Shown here: positions 19,494 through 27,297 of the stretch, one piece after another
How the letters are laid out: every line of letters begins with the position of its first letter
Numbering within the stretch: position 1 is the first letter of the stretch
Translations under genes and position numbers: made by a program
Notes under the pieces: model-generated
Database searches by the model: none
Told to the model about the DNA's origin: nothing
The model's input: only the letters and a program-made list of their open reading frames with translations
Assembly (NCBI GenBank): GCA_029211145.1
Contig: JARGEQ010000126.1
Coordinates: 1 to 64,000, forward strand
Reading direction: 5' to 3'
Length of the DNA: 64,000 nt
Source of the DNA: Marinimicrococcus flavescens
GTDB taxonomy: Bacteria; Pseudomonadota; Alphaproteobacteria; Geminicoccales; Geminicoccaceae

Positions 19494-21098
19494 GTGAGCG
19501 ACCGCGCCACTACCGCCTTTGCCTTCGACCATGCCGCACTTGCCGGGGCCCGGCCGGGCCGGCTGCTGCGCAACCTCGCGCCCGCAGCCCTCGTGACCGA
19601 GGCGTTGCGCCGTGGCGAGGCGGAGCTGAGCGCCTCGGGCGCGCTGGTCGCCGACACCGGCGTGTTCACGGGGCGCTCCCCTGGCGACAAGTACGTGGTC
19701 GACCACCCGGCGATCCACGAGGCGATCGACTGGAGCACCAACAAGCCGCTGGCACCCGGCCGCTTCGACGCGCTCAAGGCCCGCGCCCTCGAGCACCTGG
19801 CCGGCCGCGAGCTGTTCGTTCAGGACCTCTATGCCGGCGCCGACCCGGCGCACCGGCTGAGCGTGCGGGTGGTGACCGAGCAGGCGTGGCACAGCCTTTT
19901 CGCCCGCAACATGTTCATCCGCCCCGCACCTTCCAAGCTCCCCGGGTTCACCCCCGACTGGACGGTGCTGCAGCTACCGAGCTTCGCCGCCGAGCCGGCC
20001 AGCGACGGCACCAGCTCGTCCACCGTGATCGCCCTCGACTTCAAGGAGCGCCTGGTGCTGATCGCCGGCACCGCCTATGCCGGCGAGATCAAGAAGTCGA
20101 TCTTCACGGTGCTGAACTTCCTGCTGCCGGAGGCCGGCGTCCTGCCGATGCACTGCTCGGCCAACATGGACGGGGCGGGCAGCACCGCGCTCTTCTTCGG
20201 CCTCTCGGGCACCGGCAAGACGACCCTCTCGGCCGATCCCAACCGCATCCTGATCGGCGACGACGAGCATGGCTGGGGCGAGCACGGCGTCTTCAACTTC
20301 GAGGGCGGCTGCTATGCCAAGGTGATCCGCCTCGATCCCGAGGCCGAGCCGGAGATCTGGGCGGCCTCCAACCGGTTCGGGACGATCCTCGAGAACGTGG
20401 TGCTCGACCCCGACAGCCGCGAGCCCGACTTCGACAGCGCCTCGCGCACCGAGAATACCCGCAGCTCCTACCCGCTGCCCTTCATCCCCAATGCCAGCGA
20501 GAACGGCCGCGGCGGCCATCCCCGCGACATCGTCATGCTGACCGCCGACGCGTTCGGGGTCCTGCCGCCGATCGGCCGCCTGTCGCCGGGCCAGGCGATG
20601 TACCACTTCCTCTCGGGCTACACCGCAAGGGTGGCCGGGACCGAGCGCGGCGTGACCGAGCCGCAGGCGACCTTCTCGGCCTGCTTCGGCGCGCCTTTCA
20701 TGCCGCGTCGCCCGACGGTCTACGCCCGCCTCCTGGGCGAGCTGATGCGCCGCCACGAGGTGCGCTGCTGGCTGGTCAACACCGGCTGGACCGGCGGGGC
20801 CCACGGCACCGGAAGGCGGATGCCGCTGGAGGCCACGAGGGCGCTGGTCCAGGCCGCTCTCGACGGCTCGCTGGCCGGCGTGGAGACCCGCACGGATCCG
20901 GTCTTCGGCATGGAGGTGCCGGTGCGCTGCGCGGGGGTCGACCCGCGCATCCTCAATCCCCGCGAGTGCTGGGACGACGCCGCCGCCTACGAGCGCACCG
21001 CCCGCGAGGTGGCGGCGCTGTTCCAGAAGAACTTCGAGAAGTTCGAGGCGGGCGCGGATGCCGAGACGAAGGCGGCGGCGATCCGCGCTGCCGGCTGA
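19494..21098 (+). CDS. pckA: Phosphoenolpyruvate carboxykinase (ATP)
   Basis: Converts oxaloacetate and ATP to phosphoenolpyruvate, CO2 and ADP, the committing step of gluconeogenesis from TCA intermediates. It has 534 residues. The oxaloacetate site RSPGDKY lies near residue 61, the kinase P-loop GLSGTGKTT is at 236-244, and the metal-binding GDDEHGW follows. [11 protein letters not shown] near the C-terminal third is also typical. The GTG at 19494 gives the usual family length; GTG 19461 is an alternative. It converges on the TerC-family gene, with a hairpin between. Confidence 0.94.
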   Translation: MSDRATTAFAFDHAALAGARPGRLLRNLAPAALVTEALRRGEAELSASGALVADTGVFTGRSPGDKYVVDHPAIHEAIDWSTNKPLAPGRFDALKARALEHLAGRELFVQDLYAGADPAHRLSVRVVTEQAWHSLFARNMFIRPAPSKLPGFTPDWTVLQLPSFAAEPASDGTSSSTVIALDFKERLVLIAGTAYAGEIKKSIFTVLNFLLPEAGVLPMHCSANMDGAGSTALFFGLSGTGKTTLSADPNRILIGDDEHGWGEHGVFNFEGGCYAKVIRLDPEAEPEIWAASNRFGTILENVVLDPDSREPDFDSASRTENTRSSYPLPFIPNASENGRGGHPRDIVMLTADAFGVLPPIGRLSPGQAMYHFLSGYTARVAGTERGVTEPQATFSACFGAPFMPRRPTVYARLLGELMRRHEVRCWLVNTGWTGGAHGTGRRMPLEATRALVQAALDGSLAGVETRTDPVFGMEVPVRCAGVDPRILNPRECWDDAAAYERTAREVAALFQKNFEKFEAGADAETKAAAIRAAG

Positions 21099-21116
21099 GG
21101 CGTCAGCGAGCGGACT

Positions 21117-21141
21117 GGTGGCGGCCTAGAGGGCCGCCACC
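21117..21141. terminator. Bidirectional hairpin between pckA and TerC-family gene
   Basis: A perfect 10-bp inverted repeat GGTGGCGGCC/GGCCGCCACC encloses TAGAG. The loop and left arm overlap the stop codon of the leftward gene (21126-21128), so one structure serves both convergent ends. No T-run is present. Confidence 0.5.
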
Positions 21142-21767
21142 GCCACGAACACCTCCTGGCCGCCGTCCCAGATCATCTTGAGGGCGACCCACAGGATGAC
21201 GAGCAGGCCCACATAAGCCATCCAGCGATGGCGGTCGATGATCCTGGCGATGAAGCCGGCGGCGACCGCCATCAAGGCGATCGAGAGGGCGAGGCCGAAC
21301 ATCATGATCCAGGGATGGTCGCGGGCCGCCCCGGCCACCGCCAGGACGTTGTCGAGCGACATCGAGATATCGGCGATGGCCACCTGGGTGACCGCCGAGG
21401 CGAAGGTCTTGGTCCCGATCGGCTTGCTGTCGGCCATGCCGGGCAAGGTGGAGGGCAGCTCGCCCTTCTCGGCGGCGGACTGGGCACGCAGCTCGCGCCA
21501 CATCTTCCAGCCGACCCATAGCAGCAGCAGGCCGCCCGCCAGCAGCAGGCCGATGATGTCGAGGAGCTGGGTGGCCACCAGCGCGAAGGCGACGCGGGCC
21601 ACCAGCGCTAGCCCGGCGCCCAGCCAGATGACCTGGCGCTGCTGCTGCGCCGGCAGACCGGCGGCGGCCGCACCGACGACCACGGCATTGTCGCCGGCCA
21701 GCACGATGTCGATCAGCACCACCGTGACCAGAGCCGTGAGCTCTGCGGCAAACTCGCCAGAAAACAT
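21126..21767 (-). CDS. TerC/YjbE family integral membrane protein
   Basis: A 213-residue inner-membrane protein with about six or seven hydrophobic helices. The paired acidic motifs LAGDNAVVV (near residue 24) and SLDNVLA (near residue 135) are typical of TerC, which includes manganese exporters and tellurite-resistance proteins. Length and spacing fit the short YjbE-like subgroup, suggested to move metal ions. The ATG at 21767 directly precedes the first helix; the longer frame upstream is a translation of the repeat region. Confidence 0.83.
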   Translation of the reverse strand: MFSGEFAAELTALVTVVLIDIVLAGDNAVVVGAAAAGLPAQQQRQVIWLGAGLALVARVAFALVATQLLDIIGLLLAGGLLLLWVGWKMWRELRAQSAAEKGELPSTLPGMADSKPIGTKTFASAVTQVAIADISMSLDNVLAVAGAARDHPWIMMFGLALSIALMAVAAGFIARIIDRHRWMAYVGLLVILWVALKMIWDGGQEVFVAVAAL

Positions 21768-22140
21768 CGAACCTCTGCGTGTGATGGGTCGCGCGACGCG
21801 CAAGCTAGAGCGCGCCGCGCCGCTTACCACCCGCTTCCTGCGCAGGAAAGCATTGCGCCCACAAAATTGCCCGGCGGTGTTGCAGGGCGGCGCCATAGCC
21901 GCGGCGGCGGTGTCGTGCGGGGCGCGGCGCGCGGCCGGGCCGGACGGGATGCCGCTCACGCCAGGGCATCGCACCTGCCCGACTTTCGTCGACCGGTCCT
22001 GCGTCCCCATCGCGGATGGTGGAAGAGGCGCGCCCGGACGCTGATGCAGCGGCGGACGCTCGCCGCTGCCGACCGACAGAAAGAAGGGAATGAAAGCCGC
22101 GCGCGGCGCCTTGCACGGCTCCGGTCGAGCGGGGCCCGGC
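21768..22140. other. Intergenic region with a truncated dispersed element
   Basis: No gene is supported here. The stretch contains the upstream region of the TerC-family gene and, at about 22012-22112, the right half of the dispersed element with its conserved interior. I looked for a manganese-type (yybP-ykoY) riboswitch ahead of the TerC-family gene and did not see its conserved strings. Confidence 0.55.
22012..22112 (-). repeat. Dispersed element, right half with interior
   Basis: The inverted core AGCCGCGCGCGGCGCCTT is at 22095-22112, preceded by the A-rich arm CCGACCGACAGAAAGAAGG. The interior at 22012-22067 closely resembles 198-252 (CGCGGA, GGTGGA, AGGCGCGCCC, CGGCGGAC in the same order and spacing). 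No left core is found. The core ends about 28 nt before the stop codon of the leftward subtilase gene, so it lies just downstream of that gene. Confidence 0.65.
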
Positions 22141-24042
22141 CTAGAAACGCAGGTCGAGGCGCACCAGGCCGCCGAGATCCGGGCCGACGCCGGCCCGGTG
22201 CCCCGGCTCGGTACGGGCGATGGCATTCACGGCGAGCCGCACGTCCTGCGCCAGCGGCCGTGACCATGCGAGCTCGAGGTCGAGCTCGCGGCCGCTGGGC
22301 TCGAGCCCGGCCCGCCGTCCCCCGGCCAGCTCGAGCACGCCGCTCTCGACGCGCATCGGCTGGGCCAGGGCGGCATGGAACCGGTCGTCGGGGGCAAGGA
22401 GGCCGTCACGCTCGACCGCCAGGGCGAAGCTGCTGGTCACCACCGCCCCCATCGGCCCCCCGCCGCCGCGCGGCTCGCTGCGCGCCACCACACCGCGCGC
22501 CAGCAGGCGCGTGCGCCCGTCCAGCGGCAGCGTCGCGGCCGCCCGCACGAAGCGGCTCCTCGCCCCCGCGTCGAGACCCAGCCCGCCATCGTCGCGGCTG
22601 CCGAGAAAGCTCTCGTCCTCGTCGACGAGGCCGATGCCGAGCAGGAACCGCCCGGCCCGCCCCGCCGCCACGAGATCGGCCGTGCCGCCGGCCAGCGTGC
22701 CGCCCTCGCCCGCCAGCCCCAGCCGCGCCTCGAGACCGCCGCCCAGCTCGCGGGCGAGACCGAGCCGGGCGGCGCCGCGATCCTCGAACAGGCCGGCCTC
22801 CCCGGTGAGGAGCGTCTGGCCGGCCCGGCCGGGCGGATCCTCGTCGAGAAGTGCGGGCGCTCCGGTAGCGGCCAAGGCCAGCCGCGTTGCCGTGCCGGCA
22901 GGCATGAGCAGAGCCACCTGCGGGACCGGCGCTGCGCCGGGCGAGCCTGCTCGTTCGTCCCCCGAGCCGAGGAAGAGCAGCGAGCCGCCGGGCCCCGGCA
23001 CCAGCGCAAGTTCCGGGGCGACGCCGATCAGCCCGTCCAGTCCCGTTTCATCCGCGGCCCGGCTCACCTCGAGCCCGCCGGTGCCCGTGGCCAGGGCGTC
23101 GCCGAAGGCCGGTCCGAGCAGCAAGCGGGCCGGGGCCGCGGCGACGGAGACGCGCCAGCCGCCCTCGCGGGCCGCTGCCAGCGCCGCCTCGATGTCGAGC
23201 TCGCCGTGGCCGGTGCGCCGGTCGGGGCCGGCCCGGCCGATGTCGCGGGCCGTGGCGAACAGCAGGGCCACGGCCTCGCGCGAGGTCAGCTCCGGCACCT
23301 CGCCGAGCAGCCGGCTCACCGCGGCGCTGATCTGCGGGGCGGCGAAGGACGTGCCGCTGACCAGCCACGTCCCGCCGCCCGGCCGCGCCGCCTCGATCCC
23401 GACCCCGGGGGCGAGCAGATAGTTGTCGCGGGTCTTGCCGGCCCGGTTGCTGAAGCCGGCGAGCGCGTGATGATCCGTCGACGCGCCGGCCACGATGGCG
23501 TTCTGGCGAAGCTTCTTGTGGGCGACCCAGCGGGCCGGAAAGGCGGGCTGCGCGGCACCGCCGTTGCCGGCCGCCACCACCAGAACGCTGCCCGAGGCCA
23601 CCGCGCGCACGAGCGCCTTCTTCAGACGCTTGGACAGCCTGCCGCTGCTCTGGATGCTCAGGTTGATGACGTCGGCCTGCTGCCCGATCGCGTGGTCGAT
23701 GGCGCGGATCAGCTCGGCCTCGCGGAACGAGCAGCGGGCGGGGCAGCTGTCCGGCGTGTCGGCCCGAAGCACCAGGATCCTGCTGTCCGGATCATCGCGC
23801 GCCACAATGCTGGCGACCGCCGTACCGTGCCCCGCCACGTCGCCGATCCCCGCCGGGCCGGCCACGTTGGCGCTGCCCTCGGCGAGCCGCCCCCAAAGTG
23901 CCGGATGGTTCGCGTCGGCGCCGGTATCGATCACCGCCACGGTGCGCGCGGTCCCGATCATGGCCGCCCGGGCGCCGGGCGGCGGCAGCACCGCGGCCAG
24001 CAGCATGGCCGCCAGCGCCGGCGCGATCATCCTGTTGCTCAT
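22141..24042 (-). CDS. Secreted subtilisin-like serine protease with probable C-terminal beta-barrel domain
   Basis: A 633-residue protein with a signal peptide (about 1-27, PGARA cut) and an S8 peptidase domain at 30-330. The catalytic triad is Asp39 (VIDTGAD), His72 (GHGTAVAS) and Ser232 (SGTSFAAPQ), with the oxyanion Asn160 (AAGNGG). The last 280 residues alternate polar and hydrophobic positions with many Gly and Arg, contain GGGLEARLGLAG-type strands, and end in a terminal Phe (LVRLDLRF), the mark of outer-membrane barrels. It may be an autotransporter-like surface protease, though the tail is weakly conserved. The ATG at 24042 sits next to GGGGA and the signal peptide. Confidence 0.8.
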   Translation of the reverse strand: MSNRMIAPALAAMLLAAVLPPPGARAAMIGTARTVAVIDTGADANHPALWGRLAEGSANVAGPAGIGDVAGHGTAVASIVARDDPDSRILVLRADTPDSCPARCSFREAELIRAIDHAIGQQADVINLSIQSSGRLSKRLKKALVRAVASGSVLVVAAGNGGAAQPAFPARWVAHKKLRQNAIVAGASTDHHALAGFSNRAGKTRDNYLLAPGVGIEAARPGGGTWLVSGTSFAAPQISAAVSRLLGEVPELTSREAVALLFATARDIGRAGPDRRTGHGELDIEAALAAAREGGWRVSVAAAPARLLLGPAFGDALATGTGGLEVSRAADETGLDGLIGVAPELALVPGPGGSLLFLGSGDERAGSPGAAPVPQVALLMPAGTATRLALAATGAPALLDEDPPGRAGQTLLTGEAGLFEDRGAARLGLARELGGGLEARLGLAGEGGTLAGGTADLVAAGRAGRFLLGIGLVDEDESFLGSRDDGGLGLDAGARSRFVRAAATLPLDGRTRLLARGVVARSEPRGGGGPMGAVVTSSFALAVERDGLLAPDDRFHAALAQPMRVESGVLELAGGRRAGLEPSGRELDLELAWSRPLAQDVRLAVNAIARTEPGHRAGVGPDLGGLVRLDLRF

Positions 24043-24197
24043 CGGCGTCCCCGCACCGGGCGGCACGGGGCGAGCCCGCCGCGCATCGTCTCTCCAGCTC
24101 CATAGCCGCATAACTTTTGCGCGAGAAGACCGCAACGGCACGGGCGCCTGCGTGCGCTGCTCCGGTACCGTCGATCCCTCCCGGCTTAGGACTTGCT

Positions 24198-24213
24198 TAA
24201 CCAACGACGGTTA
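24198..24213. promoter_or_regulatory. Inverted repeat in divergent subtilase/fliW region
   Basis: TAACC-AACGAC-GGTTA, a 5-bp inverted repeat with a 6-nt spacer, lies 35 nt before the fliW-like start and in the region shared with the divergent subtilase gene. It is a possible operator; the half-site resembles but does not match the spacing of the alphaproteobacterial CtrA box (TTAA-N7-TTAA). Confidence 0.25.
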
Positions 24214-24248
24214 GGGTGTGGTGGTGACAGGCCAGGAGAAGATCAACC

Positions 24249-24728
24249 ATGCTCTGCGAAGCCGCCAGCCGCGACCAAGCGGCCCTCCGAGAGCGCACCG
24301 GTGCCGTGAACCCGCCGGTCGAGGACACGCCGGGCGCCGGCCGTGCGGTCATGACCGTGCACTTCCCGCGCGGCGTCCCCGGCTTTCCCGGCAGCCGCGA
24401 CTACGAGCTGGTGGCCCCGCCCGATGCCGCGGGCCCGTTCCTCGTCCTGCGCGGCTGCGCGCGCGAGGCGCCCTCCTTCGTCACGGTCGCCGTCGAGCAG
24501 CCGGACCGGCTGTTCGATCCCGCCGAGATGGACGAGGCGGTGGCCGCGCTCGGCGGTTCAAGCAGGGATCTTCTGGTGCTGCTGATGGTCGGCGGCGGCG
24601 ACGGGGAGGAGCTGCACGTCAACATGCGCGCCCCGGTCTTCATCGACGTCCACACCCGCTCGGGCGCGCAGATCGTTCTCTCGACCCCGCGCCATCCGCT
24701 GCGCGCGCCCTTGCGGCCCGGCGCCTGA
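24249..24728 (+). CDS. FliW-like flagellar assembly factor homologue (orphan)
   Basis: A 159-residue protein whose pattern matches FliW: HFPRGVPGFPGSRDYELV at 38-55, a central FLVLRG segment, and ELHVNMRAPVFIDV followed by QIVLSTPRHPLR at the C-terminus. Known FliW proteins bind flagellin and antagonise the RNA-binding regulator CsrA. No flagellin, csrA or other flagellar gene is near, and the N-terminal 35 residues are an extra low-complexity stretch (ATG at 24354 is a possible shorter start). The ATG at 24249 has AGGAG about 9 nt upstream. Assignment is by motif recognition and is moderately sure. Confidence 0.65.
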   Translation: MLCEAASRDQAALRERTGAVNPPVEDTPGAGRAVMTVHFPRGVPGFPGSRDYELVAPPDAAGPFLVLRGCAREAPSFVTVAVEQPDRLFDPAEMDEAVAALGGSSRDLLVLLMVGGGDGEELHVNMRAPVFIDVHTRSGAQIVLSTPRHPLRAPLRPGA

Positions 24729-24876
24729 GCAGCCTCGCGCCGCCGCTTCCGGTCCGCCACCGAGGACCCCGACACCGGCAGGCCTGTCGCCTGCGGGTGC
24801 CGCAACCGCAGGTCCCGCGCGGCGGGTCCAGGGCGAGCCTCGCCGCGGATCGGTGCTTTGGCGGCACGCCGGCATG

Positions 24877-24911
24877 AAAAAGCCCGGCGCGCCCATGGCT
24901 GCCGGGCTTTT
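24877..24911. terminator. Bidirectional rho-independent terminator
   Basis: An 11-bp perfect stem, AAAAGCCCGGC paired with GCCGGGCTTTT, with a 12-nt loop and a T-run on both strands. It separates the rightward fliW-like gene from the leftward CopD-like gene and is the clearest intrinsic terminator in the window. Confidence 0.88.
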
Positions 24912-24958
24912 CGCCTGTAAGGCGCGATCCCGCCCGAGCGGCGAGGCGTAGGCGCCGG

Positions 24959-25408
24959 CTACCAGTAGCGGCCGCTCGCTCCCACCGCCACGACCACCAC
25001 GCCCAGTACGAGATTGATGGCGATGGTCCGGCGGATGCTCTCGAGATGGGCCGCAGCAGCCTGCACGTCGCCATCGTCGACGGCGTTGCGGAAGCGCTTC
25101 CAGGGGGCGCCCACGAGGTGGCCGTAGAGCAGGAACATCAGCCAGCCCAGCGCCTGCATGAGATGCACGTGCCCGCCGCTGATCCCCGCGCCGAGGAAGA
25201 GCCAGTAGCCGGTCACCAGCAGCACCAGGATGGCACCGCCGACCGCCGGGAGAAAGCGGCCGAACAGGCGCCGCCACAGGCCCAGCCGCTCGGCGGCGGC
25301 AAGCGGCGGCAGGCTCGGGCGCAGGAACATGTAGGCGAAGGCCATGCCGCCGACCCACAAAAGAGCCGCCAGCGCGTGCAGCGCCACGGCGAGCGAGGTC
25401 ATCATCAT
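24959..25408 (-). CDS. CopD-like four-helix membrane protein
   Basis: A 149-residue membrane protein with four hydrophobic helices. His11 in ALHALAALLWVGG and the histidines of GGHVHLMQALGW resemble the copper-resistance CopD/cytochrome b561-like family, where such residues bind metal or haem. Function is not established. It begins with three successive ATG codons after GAGGAAGCC. It lies 7 nt downstream of the tandem Usp gene and is probably co-transcribed with it. Confidence 0.7.
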   Translation of the reverse strand: MMMTSLAVALHALAALLWVGGMAFAYMFLRPSLPPLAAAERLGLWRRLFGRFLPAVGGAILVLLVTGYWLFLGAGISGGHVHLMQALGWLMFLLYGHLVGAPWKRFRNAVDDGDVQAAAAHLESIRRTIAINLVLGVVVVAVGASGRYW

Positions 25409-25415
25409 GGCTTCC

Positions 25416-26267
25416 TCAGTGCGCCATCAGGACGGGGATCTCGGCCTCGGCCAGGATGTGGCTGGTGGCCCCGCCGAAGATCATCTGGCGCAGCCGGCTC
25501 TGGGTATAGGCGCCCTTGACCAGCAGGTCGCAGCCGAGCTGCATCGCCTCCTCGACCATCGCCTGGCCGACGCTGCGCTCGCCGCAGGGCGCCTCGCGCC
25601 AGTCGCAGTCGATGCCGTTGCGCACGAGATTGCGGGCGAGCTCGGCGGCGCTCGGGCCCGAGACCAGGCCTTTCTCCACGCTGAGCACGGTGACCTTGGT
25701 GGCGGTGCGCAGGAACGGCATGGAGAAGGCCACGGTGCGCGCCGTCTCGGTCGAGCCGTTCCAGGCGATCACCGGATGCTCGCCGAGCTGGGTTGGGGCT
25801 TTGGGCGGAGCGATCAGCAGCGGCCGGCCGGTCTCGAACAGCGCCGCCTCGAGCGAGGCCATGCTGGGGGCGATCGAATCGCGCAGCGGCCGACCGACCA
25901 CGACCAGGTCGAACACCCGGCCGAGGCTGCCCAGCGCCGACTGGCCGCTGGAGAGCTCGACACGCCAGTCGGCGGACAGGCCCGTGCGGCCCTCGCTGAA
26001 GCGCGGCAGCTCGTGCTCGCGCATGAAGGCCTCGAACGTCTCGCGGGCCTTCTCGGCACGCTCCTTGGCCTCGCGCTCGAAGCCGGCCACGAGGTCCGGC
26101 GCGGCGGCAACGAAGCCGTCGGCGCCGGCCGCGATCACGTCCGGCTGGCCCGGGCGCATGTGCAGGCCCTCGATGTAGCTGTCGAAGCGCCGGCCAGCCA
26201 GCAGCGCACACTGGAGCACCGACTCCAGCACCGGGCTGATCTCGAGATGGGCGAGAATGGTCTTCAT
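25416..26267 (-). CDS. Tandem-domain universal stress protein
   Basis: A 283-residue cytoplasmic protein made of two Usp domains (about 1-140 and 150-283). The second domain keeps part of the nucleotide-binding signature (LLVKGAYTQSRLRQMIFGG followed by ATSHIL); the first is more degenerate (VVVGRP). Usp proteins bind ATP or AMP and are induced under starvation, oxidative stress or growth arrest. It starts a two-gene leftward unit with the CopD-like gene. Confidence 0.85.
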   Translation of the reverse strand: MKTILAHLEISPVLESVLQCALLAGRRFDSYIEGLHMRPGQPDVIAAGADGFVAAAPDLVAGFEREAKERAEKARETFEAFMREHELPRFSEGRTGLSADWRVELSSGQSALGSLGRVFDLVVVGRPLRDSIAPSMASLEAALFETGRPLLIAPPKAPTQLGEHPVIAWNGSTETARTVAFSMPFLRTATKVTVLSVEKGLVSGPSAAELARNLVRNGIDCDWREAPCGERSVGQAMVEEAMQLGCDLLVKGAYTQSRLRQMIFGGATSHILAEAEIPVLMAH

Positions 26268-26307
26268 CGGCGTTCCGCAGCCTCCGGGGCACCCCTGGCC
26301 CCTCTTT

Positions 26308-27129
26308 CTAGATCAAGCTTGCCGCACGCCCGGCGACAGCGTCAACCATCGCCAGCCGCTGGTAGAGCTGGGGACGGCGATCCCGAAGGTCGATGGCGGC
26401 CGCCGCCGGGGGCAGATCCGCGACGGCGACGGCCGGCGCCTCGGCCAGCCGGACGAGCGGCCGTCCGTCCGCGCCCAGCACCCGGCTCGGCGGGATCGCC
26501 GCGCCGTCGCCCGTAGCATGGCTCGCCCAGGCCAGCGGCACGCCGTTCTCGAGCGCGCGTGCCGGCAGCAACACCTCCAGCAGGTGGGCATCGCCCCAGG
26601 ACCCGCCGCCGGCGGCGACGAGCAAGTCGGCGCCGCTCAGGACGAGGCCACGGGCGGCCTCGGGAAAGGCCAGGTCGTAGCCCAGCAGGAGCCCCAGCCG
26701 GCGTCCCTCGAACGGCACGATGGTGAGCCACTGGCCGCGCGCGACGAGCTGCTCCTCCTCCGGCCGGACATGGGTCCGCCGGTAGCTGGCGAGCGAGTGG
26801 CCGTGGCGGTCGACCAGCAGGGCGGCACTGTAGATGCGGCCGGTGCAGCGCTCGGGATAGCCGATCAGGATGGCGAGCCCGGCTTCCGCGGCAATCCGGC
26901 CCACCGCCCGCGGTCCCTCGCCGTCGGACGGCTCGGCGAGGGCTGCCAGCTCGCGCGGCGCCACCTCGCCCACCAGCCCCAGCTCGGGCGCCAGCAGCAG
27001 GCGCGCCCCCTGCGCTGCCGCCTCGAGCGCGGCGGACCGCAAGGCTGCGAGCCGCTCGCCACGCTCCTGCGACTGCCCCGCCGGCTGCCCCGCCGCCTGC
27101 CCCGCCGCCTGCCAAAGCGCAATCCTCAC
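26308..27129 (-). CDS. Nitrilase-fold protein lacking the catalytic Cys and Lys
   Basis: A 273-residue member of the carbon-nitrogen hydrolase superfamily. The usual Glu-Lys-Cys triad is only partly kept: Glu49 is present (LAPELGLVG), but the Lys position (YRKxH in relatives) is Arg118 in YRRTH, and the Cys position (ICYDxRFPE) is Gly150 in LGYDLAFPE. The rest of the fold, including YSAALLVDRHG and RALENGVPLAWAS, is intact, so this is probably a non-catalytic homologue rather than a decaying gene. The GTG at 27129 has GAGGGAGGGG just upstream. Near the N-terminus is a short (Ala-Gly-Gln)n-like repeat. It is divergent from the HtrA gene. Confidence 0.8.
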   Translation of the reverse strand: MRIALWQAAGQAAGQPAGQSQERGERLAALRSAALEAAAQGARLLLAPELGLVGEVAPRELAALAEPSDGEGPRAVGRIAAEAGLAILIGYPERCTGRIYSAALLVDRHGHSLASYRRTHVRPEEEQLVARGQWLTIVPFEGRRLGLLLGYDLAFPEAARGLVLSGADLLVAAGGGSWGDAHLLEVLLPARALENGVPLAWASHATGDGAAIPPSRVLGADGRPLVRLAEAPAVAVADLPPAAAAIDLRDRRPQLYQRLAMVDAVAGRAASLI

Positions 27130-27297
27130 GGCCCCTCCCTCACCCCTCGCCACCCGCCGGGCTGTGGCCAGTTAATGAAATGTCACCCGCCCGACAAGCG
27201 CAGGCCATGTGCCATCACTAGCTTGTCGGCTGACACGAGAGCAGCACCCGCCGGGCACGGCAAGGCTCAGGGTGCAGGCAACCAGGGATCATCGCCA

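Noticed and set aside
21768-21930. Manganese (yybP-ykoY) riboswitch ahead of the TerC-family gene
   Set aside because: Such riboswitches often precede this family, but the conserved loop sequences were not found in the leader.
27076-27118. Short GC-rich tandem repeat at the nitrilase-like N-terminus
   Set aside because: A few 11-12 nt units encoding Ala-Gly-Gln; ordinary slippage repeat at a protein end with no sign of wider function.
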